A stretch of 64,000 nt of DNA from Rhabditoides inermis (GCA_963966185.1 CAWZYM010000285.1:219001-283000), one strand, 5' to 3'; numbered from the stretch's first letter, positions 32,620 to 44,228 are shown. The notes: generated by a model from the sequence alone, not told the origin. A program made the numbers and translations.

Positions 32620-35354
32620 ATGAAGTCATCTGTGCCGTCTCCCACCGTCGCGTCTCTGAAGGCCCAAGGAGTGGAGCTGTTCAAGCAGAGGAGGTACAAA
32701 GAAGCTGCCAAGGTTTGTATGTTAGTGTGTTTTTTTTTTGCAAATCGCCCGTGTCTTTCCTTTCAGAAATTCACTATGGCGATCGATTTGGATGAGGCTG
32801 GCTGTGACGAGCTGAAAGCGCAGTGTCACAACAACAGGGCTGCCGCGAGGGAGCATGTTGGCGGCTCGTCTCGCTCCACTCTCATCGCAGACATGAACGA
32901 GGCGATTCGTCTCAAGCCCGACTACGGAAAGGCTTACGTGAGGCGCCAGCGCTACTTTCGGGAAAGCGGCCAGTGGAGGGAGGCGCTCGCTGGTGCGTCG
33001 TCATTGAACTATATAATATAGAATCCTTCTTAGACCTGAATGCGGTGCTTCATCTCGGTGTTTTGGAATTGGATGCGGTGGAGGACCAGATGATTGATTG
33101 CGTGAAGCGCATCACTGATGAGCGAATCGAACAGCGGATGAACGTGGGTCATGTTATTTCAGCTATCCAATGTAATTTATTCAATTGTTTAGGAGCTGCT
33201 CGCTCATAATGGAGAGACAACTGTTCCCGTGCCGCATTCCAGCGTGAGTGCTCTCTCTCTCTCTCTTTATCTCTCTCTCTCTATCTCTTTTTAGTTTTCT
33301 TCCTTCTCCTCTTTCTCACCTCCTCTCTTGATATGGTTGATGTAGTTACGTAGAGCATTCTACAGATTGACCGACTTATGAGCTGTTTCGTGCGCGACGA
33401 CGGCCTTCTGAAGGACGTGCACGCCTACATTAACGGAGGCATGCGCGGCGAGGGGTGCGTTATCTTTGAACGCTGGTAAGGATAACAGATAATTATGGTT
33501 CAGAATGTACTCGGAGGCTCTGAAGCTGTTCGCGGAGAAGAAGTATGACGACATCGACAAGCTGATCATGGATAGGTTGGTATAACATGTTTAAATGTAT
33601 ATTTATGAGGAGTGGATTAAATTAATTACACTACAAGAATTTCTCACATGTGAAATGCTTGCGAATGATAGCAAGTGTCTGCTGTAGAATACTATTCACA
33701 ATGGCTAGGAGTATTCGACCCCTGTAATTTTTTAGGGGCATCTACTTGTGCGAACGCACTGCCGAGTGTTGGCTGCTTGCAACCCTAATCCTGTCTCTCA
33801 AGGGAAGGCGTACCGAGGTAGAAAAATTTATTGCGGATTATCAAATCAAATTGAATAATTTATTCGGCATCGCTATTCATGATGATAGACAATAAGAAAG
33901 TGTTGTCAGGCCATCAAAACCTACTCGACCCCGATGGCTATGATGAATGTTCTTCCGAATGGCGCGAGACGGACGTGCCTCAAGATCTCCTCGAACATCG
34001 TATGCTACCAGACCGCTGAGACCGCGGCCCAGATCATAGAGTGAGTGACATGCTGCAATATCCTATCAGGCATTTGATACAGGAGTTGGCGACACGCGTC
34101 TTCGCATTTCCCGTCGTCGCCGGACGTGTACACGCAGGCGTTCGCGCGGCTCTGTGAAGTCAAGGCATTCACCCAAGCTCTGACGGTCATCAACGACCCA
34201 CGCGTCGACGGCTGCGACCTCATCAAGTGAGTCTCCTGACATCCAATTCAAAGTCTCATTCCGTCCTCCAGGCACCTTCGCGAGATCGCCCCTCTCTTTA
34301 CAAACAGCGTCGCCAATCCCCTCGCCAAGGCGCGTCATTGCGAGGTGCAAACTGTTTAAACAATGTTTTGATTTGAATACGAGTTTTGTAGGAGATGCTG
34401 CGTGCTTGCGGTCTTCCCACATACGCCACCTCTATGCTCGCTTCGGTAAGCGTTGATTGTTACATTCAAAGACTTACTAGCGCTGTCGTAATTTTTTAGT
34501 GAAACGACGAGGTAGAAATTGCTCTTTCGAAAAAATCACCATCAGCCGACCACAAACCAGATATGTGGCAGGCGTACTGGACGATGGGCCGAGGCGAGGA
34601 GGCGCGGGCACTCGCGAGGCACATTGCCGAGAGGGACAACGCGGCCGAGCTGTGGTTCACACTCAGGTGAGCGCATCTCTCCCTCTCCCTCTCCCTCTCC
34701 GCCTCTCCCTCTCCCTCTCCCTCTCCCTCTCCCTCTCCCTCTCCCTCTCCCTCTTCCTCTCCCTCTCCCACGTCAACAGTACAAAATACCTATATATACT
34801 TGGAAGTACGTTTGAAAGATCATACTTCTTCAGCGTCTACTCGGCGCGCGGTCGGCCCGACGACTTCCCGCCCGAGAGGGAGGAGGCGGTGCGCAGGTCT
34901 GTGTCCAAAGACAGTTCGGAAGGGAGTATTGTGAAGAGATATACGGCAACTCTGAAGTTTCACATCCACGTGGATTGAGGTGTCTCGCCGTCGATCCTAT
35001 GCACAACCTGGCGAACGGATCGATGACCGCCGCGCGCAATCGGGCGTTCGACGAACAGCGCCCCATCCGCGTCTCCAAGTGAGGAGAGAGAGAGAGAGAG
35101 AGAATATGAGTGATTCAGGAGAGAGGCTCGACTGACTATCAACTACGCTGAGAACTGCTTGCGCACGTATGTCATGGCATCCGTACCTGAAATGGTCACT
35201 TTTACGATGCACGCGCACGAGAGGGCCAAGGTAGGGAGAGAGAGATAGAGAGAGGGAGGGAGAATGAGAGAGAGAGAGAAAGAGAAAGAGAGAGAGAGAG
35301 AGAGAATCCTTTCAGGCTCAGCTGCGCGCCGCCGAGATGCTGGGTGCCGAGTGA
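32620..35354 (+). CDS. TPR-family protein, paralogue C
   Basis: Starts MKSSVPSPTVASLKAQGVEL at 32620 and ends AQLRAAEMLGAE with the stop at 35352-35354. The first TPR exons are fused relative to gene B (no intron after AAARE). Exons following B's order were checked for phase through RLMSCFVRDDGLLKDVHAYI, MYSEALKLFAEKKYDDIDKL, a junction at about 34083 (SWRHASSHFPSSPDVYTQAF), ARALARHIAERDN and TINYAENCLRTYVMASVP. All junctions stay open, including the exon starting at about 35118. It sits directly downstream of gene B in the same orientation. Its 3' half is the source or sister of duplicate D. Confidence 0.8.
34677..34768. repeat. (CCCTCT)n hexanucleotide tract
   Basis: About 14 units of CTCCCT in an intron of TPR gene C. 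The corresponding intron of duplicate D has only two or three units. Confidence 0.9.
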
Positions 35355-35839
35355 GTCGACATCAAATTTTACCTGTGAGCGCAAAGTTTGTTTTCTGCTG
35401 TACTCCTCTCAGGTGTTTTCAAATCCCCTTATTTTATCATGGTTTTGTCTATCTGTTATGCTACGTAGCCACGTTAATCGAAATAAATTATCTTATAATG
35501 TTGAGACCGCTGTTGGCACATGTTAAATTGAGACAATCAGTAAGTGAAGATGAAAAAGATATCTGTCTTTTACTTGAAGACTTATCGGCCTACTTGTGGC
35601 GATTTCGGATCATTTATGAGTTGCAAAGCGAAATTCAGTTTGAAAGAAAGTTTATGTGAGTGGACGGACTGTGGAGCACGCGGTGTGGGCTGGGCTGGTC
35701 AATTGGACCGCCCACTCAACCAGCCGTGCCCGTCTGCTCCCGCCTTGTCACATCTCGCTCACCCTGACTACACCTGCAGGACGAAGCCGCCAACCATGGA
35801 AAAGCTGTTGGTAATGCATGAAGTAGTTATATAATGTGA
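35355..35839. other. junction between TPR gene C and the BEL/Pao element
   Basis: 3' flank of gene C followed by sequence with no recognised LTR, primer-binding site or gag. Short open frames exist but match nothing I know. The expected protease active-site region and gag of the retroelement are not found here. Confidence 0.5.
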
Positions 35840-38800
35840 ATGCTGTCGGAGGTGACGACCTCACTGCGTGTCGCGGCCGACAAAGATATCAACATTCTAT
35901 TGTTCGGGGATGAACGCGTGAAAGCCAAGACTGACGTTGTTCGCGTAGACATTGTACTTGATTCAGGAGAAATCCTTGCCTGCGATATGCATACGAAAGA
36001 CGCTCTTACCCGCCCAGTTCACGTAGCCCCGATTGAACAACGCGATGTTGAATACTTAGAGAGACACGGTGGCGTGGTCGAATGGAGACAGAGTGAGTGC
36101 ATTGAACCTGACATTTTGATAGGCATCACCCATTTCTGGCGCATCATGAATTCTGATTCCCCTAGTTTTGAGCTACCATCAGGGCTCATGGCACGTGCAT
36201 CACAAGTAGGGCACATCATCTGTGGTCGAAAGACAACAGATGGCAGTGCAGATAGGAATGAGTTTCATATTAACATGATCCGAAACGAGACAGGGGATGA
36301 ATTGAAAGTACTCTATGATTTGGACACTCTTGGCATCAAGGACACGGTGTTTGACGGGGATGTAAACGATAAGGTGGTACAATCTTTTGAAGAGTCCACC
36401 ATGATTGACTGGGAAGTCGGGATTTCTGTTTGCTGGCCCTGGAAAGAGGGTATGAAAGAACAGCTAGCCGACAACTATCCGGTAGCCCTGCGTCGCTTTT
36501 ATCAACAGGTCACACAAGCACAACGGGACGATAAGGTCTTCGCTGCGTTTGTGAAGAACTTTGAAGAGCAGGAAGCGCGCGGGTTTATCGAGGATGTTCC
36601 GGATGGTGATCCACCGGAAGGGGTTCCCATATATTATATTCCTTATCAGTCTGTCACGAAGGCTGACAGTAAGACAACCAAGGTCCGTATAGTGTATGAT
36701 GCCTCTAGCCACATGAAAGGGGTGCGATCTTTGAATGAGTGCTTGCATGCCGGCCCCACCATCTTACCAGACATTACGGGAATGTTAATTAGATGCAGAA
36801 TTGGTCGTTACATATGTATCTCAGACATTGAGAAGGCATTTTTGCAAATTCACCTTCAAGAACAAGATAGAGATGTTACGAGATTTCTGTGGCTGAAAGA
36901 TATCAATCAACCACCATCTAGTGAGAATATTCGAGTCATGCGGTTCACGAGAATTCCGTTCGGAGTGATCTCGTCTCCTTTCCTGCTCGGAAAGAGCATC
37001 TTGCATTTTCTCGATCAATCTGATTGCCCTGAGCATATCAAACAATCTATTCGCGAAAACATGTATGTTGACAATCTCATGATTACGTTTGACAATGAGG
37101 AGGAGATGAGCGAGATATACAAGGAATCCAAGAAAGTTTTCACTGACATGCACATGAATCTTCGCGAGTATGCGAGCAATCTGTCTTCTCTATCTAGCAT
37201 TGTTCCAGATATTGATCGTTCAGATGATCTCAAACAGAAGATTCTGGGTTACGAGTGGGATACTAGAGATGACTCTCTGAGTGTGAAGAAACCTAAGGCC
37301 ATTTCTGTTGATAAGAGGTTTACTCGACGCAACATTTTGAAGTTTGTTGCTGGGTTCTTTGACCCTGTGTCAATGTTCGCTCCACTCTACACTGCAGGGA
37401 AGATTCTCTTGCAGGATGTGTGGAAGTTGAACACTGGGTGGGACGATCACATCACTGATAGTGAAGTGACTTTGCGATTCACAGAGTACCAAAACATTCT
37501 CATGAACGCTACTCTAACGTTTCCACGTGCTATCATATCGGTTCCGGAAGGCAATCAGTTAGTCATATTTTCGGACGCATCTATTCGTGCTTATGCTGCA
37601 GTCGCATACATTCGCGCACCGGTACCCAATGAGAGTTACTATGCGAACAGTATCATACTAGCAAAGCAGCGCCTATCTTCTCAGAAAGGGATGACTATAC
37701 CACGTTTGGAACTGTTGAGTATCCTTTTGGCATGCAAAATGGCACAGACCATTTTGCGAGAATCGCATCTGAAGATTTCCAAGGTTTTTCTCATGTCTGA
37801 CAGTACGATATCTCTCTCTTGGATCAAGAAGAAGGAGAAGATTAGGTTTCGACAATTTGTCGAGAATAGAGTGCGCACGATCATTGATATTATTCAGAGC
37901 ATTGAGGATTCCGGTATTCCTGTAGAGTTACGTCATGTTTCATCAGGTGACAACAGTAGCGATCACGCAACTAGGACAAATCTGACTTTCGATGAGATGA
38001 TTTCTAGCAATTGGTTTCACGGACCAGAGTGGTTGTGTAGAGATGAGACAGAATGGCCAGAGAGTGTGAACGTCTTTGAGGTAGTTGACCCACATGTGGA
38101 AAAGGAGATAGCTAAGGAGTCAGCGGGACATTACAACCAGCCTGAGGTGATTGCTATGATGGTTTCCGCTGAGGAACACATCAATGAAATTGATGAGAAG
38201 TTGACAAACTATCATGACGGGTTGGAACGAGAATTCCATAGATCAAACAGCTACAAGAAAGTTCTCGCAATTACTGCTTATGTCCTCCGCGCAGTAAAGA
38301 CTATGCTCTGGAAAACTAAGAACATTGAATTGATCAACCGTGTTTTTGATTCGATCCCTACTCTCAATCGCGTTGCCTTGGGCACTGACGCGGGCGAATA
38401 TTTGACTTTTGAGTGCCTTGAGAGCGCGCGAGAACAACTCATTCGCATGCATCAACGTACCCATCGCAGACGCATTCTCCGCATGAAGAACAATGTTCAT
38501 GAAGATCTCGACGGTATTTTCAAGCAGTATGGAAGGTTTGGCGCAAGCGATGAGGTTGAGGTACACGATCGACCAGCATTACAGATCAAGTCTGCTCTGG
38601 GCGAATTACTCGTCAACGACATTCATTTGTCACACTTTCATTGTGGTCCAAACACCGTTTTAGGCATGATTCATGAATCTTACTATGCGCCTAGGGCTAG
38701 AGGAGTGATCAAACAACTCCTCAAACGGTGCGTACCTTGTCGTAAGCGAGAGAACCATTCCTTTGCAGTCCCCCCTTACGCTAACCTGCCAAAGGCACGA

Positions 38801-41800
38801 GTGAATAGATGCCGCCCATTCCAACACTGCGCACTTGACTGCTACGGCCCCATTACGGTAGAGGTCGCGAGCGGTCAGAAACAGAAAGCATGGGTATGCT
38901 TATTCACATGTTTCGCAAGTCGTCTGCTACATGCAGAAGCTCTATACAGTATGAATACTAAGGAGTTTCTAATGTGCCTGAAACGCTTTTTCGCTACTTG
39001 GGGTGTGAGCGATACATTCACAAGCGATAACGCTACGACGTTTCACTTAGCTGCTGAAATCATGAAAGATACACTGTTTGCTGAGTTGGTCCAGGAAGTG
39101 GACAAGACCCCTATTCGCACCAAGACGAGATGGTTTTTCAGTACTCCTCTCGCACCACACGAGAACGGTTTAGTGGAAAGGAAAGTACGTGCGAGCAAAA
39201 AGGCACTGAGACATGCGATTGGCACGAGCATACCTGATAGGACGACTTTCGAAACTTTATTGAAACAGTGCACTTTCCTTTGCAATGCGACACCACTAAC
39301 GTACGTTGATCAAGGTGCGAATGACTATCAGGTGCTACGTCCTATCGATCTAGTGTTACCTAAGGTCAGATCCCCCTATTATGAGAAATTTTCTAACGAG
39401 TATGAGGAGATGTTGGAATCTTTCCTTGATGTAGAGAAACAGGTCAATCGTTTCTGGTCAGTGTGGAAACGCGACTACTTACTTGACAACAAGAATTTCG
39501 GAAGCATTCCACGCAAAAATCAAGCGCATGCGGCACAGAACGCTCCCGCAGTAGGCGAGGTTGTTTTGGTCAAGGATGACAACCTTCCTCGTTTAAGATG
39601 GAGAATGGCACGCGTTCTAGAGCTGAAACGCAGAAGGGATGGGGAAATCAAGTCCGCGGTTTTGCAAACACACAAGGGCAAACTAGTTCGTTCAGTGCAA
39701 ATGCTCGTTCCCCTCTCACTTCGTCCTGATAGGAGCACACTCATAGAGGCAGCGCGTTCTATTTCCGACGCGACACAAGGGGACAACGTGAGCCAGGTGG
39801 AGGATCCTCCCGAAGAGGAGGAAGCTAGGGTCAATAGTTCAAGTGTGGTAATGGACCTGTGGAGGATGGCACGCAAGTGCGTGTTCATGCCTACGTTCAT
39901 CATCATGCTGCTCATTGCTTGTTTCCCAGTAACCTCGGCTTCTGTAGTAGAGATGCGAAACGTTTCCGCTCTCGGTGGGATGGTCCCCTTTGAAGATTTC
40001 GTTCCCAACGTCACAGTAACATCAACTAGACCCTCCACTACGAAACTACCACCCACAACCACTAAGCCTCCCACTACTACTACCACACCGACGGTGACCA
40101 CTCGAGTGACCACACACGCTCCTACTACTACGACAACCAAACTTCCGAGTACTACAACTACGTTAGTGAGAACTACTGCACAATCTAGGTCTAGTGTGAA
40201 GGTGACAACGAGGGGTAGCACAACAACACCTAGTACAACGACTACGTCGACCGTAAAATCACCTTCACCATCAAAAATCGTAGATCTCGATGACAACTAT
40301 ATGAACTCGGAAACAGAATGGTATATACGAACCGATGGTTTTGCAGTGGCATCGTCCTCTGGATCCAACATGAATCTCCACGCGAGGCATCCCAACGCGA
40401 AGCAGCCCAACCAACCCGCAATCGACGAAGACAAGGTACATCCTTTATTTCCAATTGCATATTTGAACAAACGTGAGGGTAATGGCACTCGAATTTCTGT
40501 CGTTTCTTTCCCTGATGACCCCGCTAACATGACTTGCGCAAAATCTGGTGTGAACATTTACGATCCAGTAGCTGAACAACGCAGTAAGATATGTGCAGGT
40601 GACTTCTGCATTGAGGTTGAGAAAACCGATAGTTCAACGATAGTGTTCCCTAGCGATGTGACGATTCATCCATATACAGCCAACTGGCGCAAATCGTACA
40701 AGGGAAAGTATCATCTTCTAGCAATCACATGCCCCTCTCAGAACTATTGCGCCAATTTACCTTGTACGATTTGTTACCTAGAGATTCTTCTCAACCCACG
40801 ATGTAGCGAATTCCTATTTGGTCTATACACAAGTCTGACAATTCTATCTCTCATACTAGTGACATACACTTGTTGTAAGTATAAGTGCAATGTGAAACGA
40901 TTCGGTCTCGATATCTGGGTAGGCGTGAAACGGTCAACCCTATGGTTGTGGGATCACTGTGTCAACGGCTGGCATAAATGTAAGTGCCTGTGTGCTAGAC
41001 GTTGGGGAAACCATACGAGTAGACGTACACAACGTAGAGCTGACGCGTATAGACAACGAGTAGGGCGCCGCCCACACATCTCTGCCCCAGATATCCCTCT
41101 CGTAGATATGCCATTAGTACCCACTCGCTACGCTCCTCCCCCTCCTACAGATAACGTTCTTGCTTCATTAGCACATGAGCCGAGAGTCGCAGATACAACA
41201 ATGTCTAGACGTTCTGGGATTCTTACTTCGATCTCTAATCACATAACTAGCGTGATGACGAAACGTAGAGATCACGTAGCCGGTGTCACAAGTAATCAGT
41301 CATCATATAGTGACATTTCCTTGGAGGGGGACACGATTCGTTGGAGCCCGTCCTTCTATAACAATGCGAATACCCCGGTGACAACTCACAACAGTGCAAC
41401 ACCCCCCTCGGCCCCTTACGTGACCTCGCCGATTTCACCTATATCTCTATCTGAACCTCTACTGCCAGGTGAAGAGGAAGGTATTGCACTGTTTCGAAGT
41501 TGGTACCGAGCGCATTATCCCCCATCGCAACAACAAGTCCGTCCCCCCACACGTAGAGTGCTTTTCCCGCAATCGATCGCTTCGACACTGACTTTGTTTG
41601 TGGCAATAATGGCTCTCATTTCTCCGACTCACGCTATCATTTGCGACCATTCGATCCCAATCACACACAACGAAACAGTGTGTGAGAACGGAAAATGCAT
41701 TGCGAAAACAATTGCTGATTTGTCATTTACACCACGCGCGAAACATATCTGTGTTAATGTAATGCACGGCGATCAGTTAGTGACAAAACAGGTTATCAGC

Positions 41801-43114
41801 ATTGACGAAATCAATTGGCGTTGCACAAAGGGTTCCATTATGTATACAAAGAATGTCAGTGTGGAAGTAGAAGCGATTCGCAGGTGTCCCGGTTCATCTC
41901 TTTGTAGCGGCAATAAGTGTCTGGATGTTCATCATCAGACTCGCATCCCCGGTCTCATTTCTGCTAATGACCATCTTGGGTTCAGCTATTGCGAACCATC
42001 AGCTTGCACTAGTCTCTGGTCATGTCACTGTCTATTGCCAGGCACCGCTTGTATGTTCCGCCGCTCATTTAGTCGCGTTATGAATGACTCTATGTTCCAG
42101 CTGTACAATTGTGCCAGCTGGGAAGCGAGTATTCCAATAGAGATCACTACAATCACACCCAATCAAAAGTCCCATTCCTACACGTTCGAAATGAGCGACG
42201 GCGCAAGTGAGCGGTACAACAACAAAAGCATGCTTACAATCATGTCTATCAACTTCCACACCAATCCCCGTCAACATAGCTATTTCATACAACAAGACAA
42301 ACATATAGCTGTCCTACCTAGCGATGAATTTGATTTTGGCCATAGATTAGCGTTGAGCTGTGATGCAACCGGAAATTGTCATTATAATGAACAGTGTAAA
42401 GATTGTAGTCAGACTGACGAGACAGTAGTATGCGAATGCGATAACATCGATTTGTTTAAGCTTTTATCTGACCACGATACGGCCCTCCCTCTCATAGAAT
42501 CCAATTATCATCTCATTGTCAGTCCAGATCTCACTCCTATCCTACAATCTAGAACGCACACTTCCCTCCGCGCACAGATCGAACTGAACACAACATATGC
42601 ATTAGAGGCTGTGACAGAGAGTATAGATTGTGAGATCACTGACTATAGTCACCTGACTGGATGTTATGGTTGTGATATGGGTAGTACAGCTACTGTTAGA
42701 TGTGTATCCGCTAATGAAACACACGCGAGTATGGAATGCTTTCCGAGCCGTCACTTTGAACTGCTTCGTTGTGGCCCGGAAGGCGAGGAGCATACAGTGC
42801 GCATGCGTCTTAGTATGGCCGACATCAATGAACATTGTAGAGTGAAGTGCGGAAACAAAATCATTGTTGTGCGACTGACTGGCCATTTAGCATACACCAA
42901 TCTTGAAAGAGTTGGTAACCACTTGCTTTCGAGCACCCGCGATATAGCAAAATATCAAACGATCAATGAGTTGCATATACCCGAGTTACCTTCTTTTGCG
43001 GAAATTGTTGCGATGGCTCTGATTAACAAATACACGATTAGTTTCCTTCTCATTGGCATAGTGTGTCTACTCGTTTTGTGCCAGTGCAGACGATGCTGCC
43101 CTTGTCTCTTCTAA
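35840..43114 (+). CDS. BEL/Pao retroelement pol-env polyprotein (Belpaovirus-type)
   Basis: One uninterrupted frame of 2,424 codons. Order: C-terminal half of an aspartic protease-like region (to about residue 130, without its Asp-Ser/Thr-Gly box); reverse transcriptase with catalytic box YVDN at 409-412; RNase H (SDAS about 578, SDSTISLSW, DHATR); integrase HHCC zinc site (about 928-965) and D-D-E core (about 1002, 1063, 1108). The envelope starts with a signal-like segment near 1345 and a Thr/Pro-rich mucin-like stretch (about 1391-1475). A Gn-like domain with a membrane span near 1660 follows, then a second signal-like segment near 1914-1931. A Cys-rich Gc-like class II fusion glycoprotein runs to a C-terminal membrane span and Cys-rich tail. 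Phlebovirus-like envelopes on BEL/Pao elements are known in nematodes. Gag and the protease start are missing, so it is 5'-truncated or rearranged. The long intact frame argues for a young copy. Confidence 0.9.
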   Translation: MLSEVTTSLRVAADKDINILLFGDERVKAKTDVVRVDIVLDSGEILACDMHTKDALTRPVHVAPIEQRDVEYLERHGGVVEWRQSECIEPDILIGITHFWRIMNSDSPSFELPSGLMARASQVGHIICGRKTTDGSADRNEFHINMIRNETGDELKVLYDLDTLGIKDTVFDGDVNDKVVQSFEESTMIDWEVGISVCWPWKEGMKEQLADNYPVALRRFYQQVTQAQRDDKVFAAFVKNFEEQEARGFIEDVPDGDPPEGVPIYYIPYQSVTKADSKTTKVRIVYDASSHMKGVRSLNECLHAGPTILPDITGMLIRCRIGRYICISDIEKAFLQIHLQEQDRDVTRFLWLKDINQPPSSENIRVMRFTRIPFGVISSPFLLGKSILHFLDQSDCPEHIKQSIRENMYVDNLMITFDNEEEMSEIYKESKKVFTDMHMNLREYASNLSSLSSIVPDIDRSDDLKQKILGYEWDTRDDSLSVKKPKAISVDKRFTRRNILKFVAGFFDPVSMFAPLYTAGKILLQDVWKLNTGWDDHITDSEVTLRFTEYQNILMNATLTFPRAIISVPEGNQLVIFSDASIRAYAAVAYIRAPVPNESYYANSIILAKQRLSSQKGMTIPRLELLSILLACKMAQTILRESHLKISKVFLMSDSTISLSWIKKKEKIRFRQFVENRVRTIIDIIQSIEDSGIPVELRHVSSGDNSSDHATRTNLTFDEMISSNWFHGPEWLCRDETEWPESVNVFEVVDPHVEKEIAKESAGHYNQPEVIAMMVSAEEHINEIDEKLTNYHDGLEREFHRSNSYKKVLAITAYVLRAVKTMLWKTKNIELINRVFDSIPTLNRVALGTDAGEYLTFECLESAREQLIRMHQRTHRRRILRMKNNVHEDLDGIFKQYGRFGASDEVEVHDRPALQIKSALGELLVNDIHLSHFHCGPNTVLGMIHESYYAPRARGVIKQLLKRCVPCRKRENHSFAVPPYANLPKARVNRCRPFQHCALDCYGPITVEVASGQKQKAWVCLFTCFASRLLHAEALYSMNTKEFLMCLKRFFATWGVSDTFTSDNATTFHLAAEIMKDTLFAELVQEVDKTPIRTKTRWFFSTPLAPHENGLVERKVRASKKALRHAIGTSIPDRTTFETLLKQCTFLCNATPLTYVDQGANDYQVLRPIDLVLPKVRSPYYEKFSNEYEEMLESFLDVEKQVNRFWSVWKRDYLLDNKNFGSIPRKNQAHAAQNAPAVGEVVLVKDDNLPRLRWRMARVLELKRRRDGEIKSAVLQTHKGKLVRSVQMLVPLSLRPDRSTLIEAARSISDATQGDNVSQVEDPPEEEEARVNSSSVVMDLWRMARKCVFMPTFIIMLLIACFPVTSASVVEMRNVSALGGMVPFEDFVPNVTVTSTRPSTTKLPPTTTKPPTTTTTPTVTTRVTTHAPTTTTTKLPSTTTTLVRTTAQSRSSVKVTTRGSTTTPSTTTTSTVKSPSPSKIVDLDDNYMNSETEWYIRTDGFAVASSSGSNMNLHARHPNAKQPNQPAIDEDKVHPLFPIAYLNKREGNGTRISVVSFPDDPANMTCAKSGVNIYDPVAEQRSKICAGDFCIEVEKTDSSTIVFPSDVTIHPYTANWRKSYKGKYHLLAITCPSQNYCANLPCTICYLEILLNPRCSEFLFGLYTSLTILSLILVTYTCCKYKCNVKRFGLDIWVGVKRSTLWLWDHCVNGWHKCKCLCARRWGNHTSRRTQRRADAYRQRVGRRPHISAPDIPLVDMPLVPTRYAPPPPTDNVLASLAHEPRVADTTMSRRSGILTSISNHITSVMTKRRDHVAGVTSNQSSYSDISLEGDTIRWSPSFYNNANTPVTTHNSATPPSAPYVTSPISPISLSEPLLPGEEEGIALFRSWYRAHYPPSQQQVRPPTRRVLFPQSIASTLTLFVAIMALISPTHAIICDHSIPITHNETVCENGKCIAKTIADLSFTPRAKHICVNVMHGDQLVTKQVISIDEINWRCTKGSIMYTKNVSVEVEAIRRCPGSSLCSGNKCLDVHHQTRIPGLISANDHLGFSYCEPSACTSLWSCHCLLPGTACMFRRSFSRVMNDSMFQLYNCASWEASIPIEITTITPNQKSHSYTFEMSDGASERYNNKSMLTIMSINFHTNPRQHSYFIQQDKHIAVLPSDEFDFGHRLALSCDATGNCHYNEQCKDCSQTDETVVCECDNIDLFKLLSDHDTALPLIESNYHLIVSPDLTPILQSRTHTSLRAQIELNTTYALEAVTESIDCEITDYSHLTGCYGCDMGSTATVRCVSANETHASMECFPSRHFELLRCGPEGEEHTVRMRLSMADINEHCRVKCGNKIIVVRLTGHLAYTNLERVGNHLLSSTRDIAKYQTINELHIPELPSFAEIVAMALINKYTISFLLIGIVCLLVLCQCRRCCPCLF

Positions 43115-43225
43115 AAATCGAAAATAATATCGCTAACATATCGTAGTGAAACTATTTTTTTTTATGTACTAGTCGAGAGATTATTTATTAACTATTAGAT
43201 CACAATCACATCACAACACGTGAAA

Positions 43226-44018
43226 TTAAACTGAATCGTCGAGGGACGAAAGCGGGTTAGAGACATACGTCACACGAGTAGTCATACTAGTATCACAAGC
43301 ACGGCGGTGAGAGAGAGACTTCCTAGCATGGACAACGCAAACAGCTACACCCACAACAATTATCACAACACACAGAGACATACACACGACACACCCGTAA
43401 GAGAAATACGCGATAGTCGGCGTCTCGGCGGGAGACGATAGAGTAGTGTTATTGTGAATTGGAGTCGTTGCAGTAGTGAACGTTGTCGTAGCAATAGAGG
43501 TTTGAGAGTAATCTAGAATTAACACTCTCATCACATTGTACGGTACCATATATGCCAACCAGTAGTAGTTTCAGTCCGCAGAGTGGGACAGGTCACTAGA
43601 GGACAGGTCACCTGTGGGCAGGTACACCGAGGGCATGGAGTAGTACGCACTAATTCATAGAATTATGTCAAAACATTGTATATACATAGTTATATGAGCT
43701 ACCTGGTGTAGTCGCGGTAGTAGAAGTAGTAACAGGTGGTGGAGTCAGATTCCATGAATAGATGACGTGATCGGGGATAGATTGTACGCAATATTGCACC
43801 GAGAGACTAAAATTATAATCATATACATATAGCCTATACACAGTGCTGATAGATTTTTTCTCAGTCACTTACCCTCGCAAGCCAACGCAGTAGGTGTGCG
43901 AGACGGGATCACAACCACACAGAGTAGGTGATCGGAGAGTCCAAATCGGAACATCCGAGTCACTGGCATAGGTAACAGTGCAGAAGAAAGCGAATAAAAT
44001 GTAGTATAATAGACGCAT
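43226..44018 (-). CDS. small mucin-like type I membrane protein, antisense to the retroelement
   Basis: Three minus-strand exons (44018-43873, 43806-43703, 43512-43226) with introns of 66 and 190 bp join in phase to 178 residues. The order is a signal peptide (MRLLYYILFAFFCTVTYA, 1-18), a short ectodomain with five Cys (LCGCDPVSHTYC, VQYC), a Thr/Pro/Ser-rich stalk with N-glycosylation sites (TTSTTATTP, PIHNNTTLSS), a membrane span (CMSLCVVIIVVGVAVCVV) and a cytoplasmic tail. Both cut sites and the total length keep the frame, which supports a real gene. It is tail-to-tail with the env end (112 bp) and divergent from the ORF at 44229, with 210 bp between starts. I recognise no family. Its stalk composition resembles the mucin-like part of the neighbouring envelope, which may be convergence. 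Confidence 0.65.
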
Positions 44019-44228
44019 GACAGTTCGACTGTCCACGAACAATACGAGAAATAGGAATGACAATGGTTTGTTGACATCTCACCGCGCGATATTATGGAAT
44101 GTTGTGGGAAAGATTCCATTTTCTTTTGTCTTTTCTCGAGATCTCCGACTGATGTCTCCCTTCAGTTCGAAGCGGTCGAATCTCTCCCTCTGTTCTCTCC
44201 GACTGATGATGAAAAGAAGGAGTGAGGA

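Noticed and set aside
35544..35834. Missing protease/gag start of the BEL element just upstream of pol
   Set aside because: A DFGS-like string is visible, but it is in a different frame, without a convincing splice or any further protease similarity.
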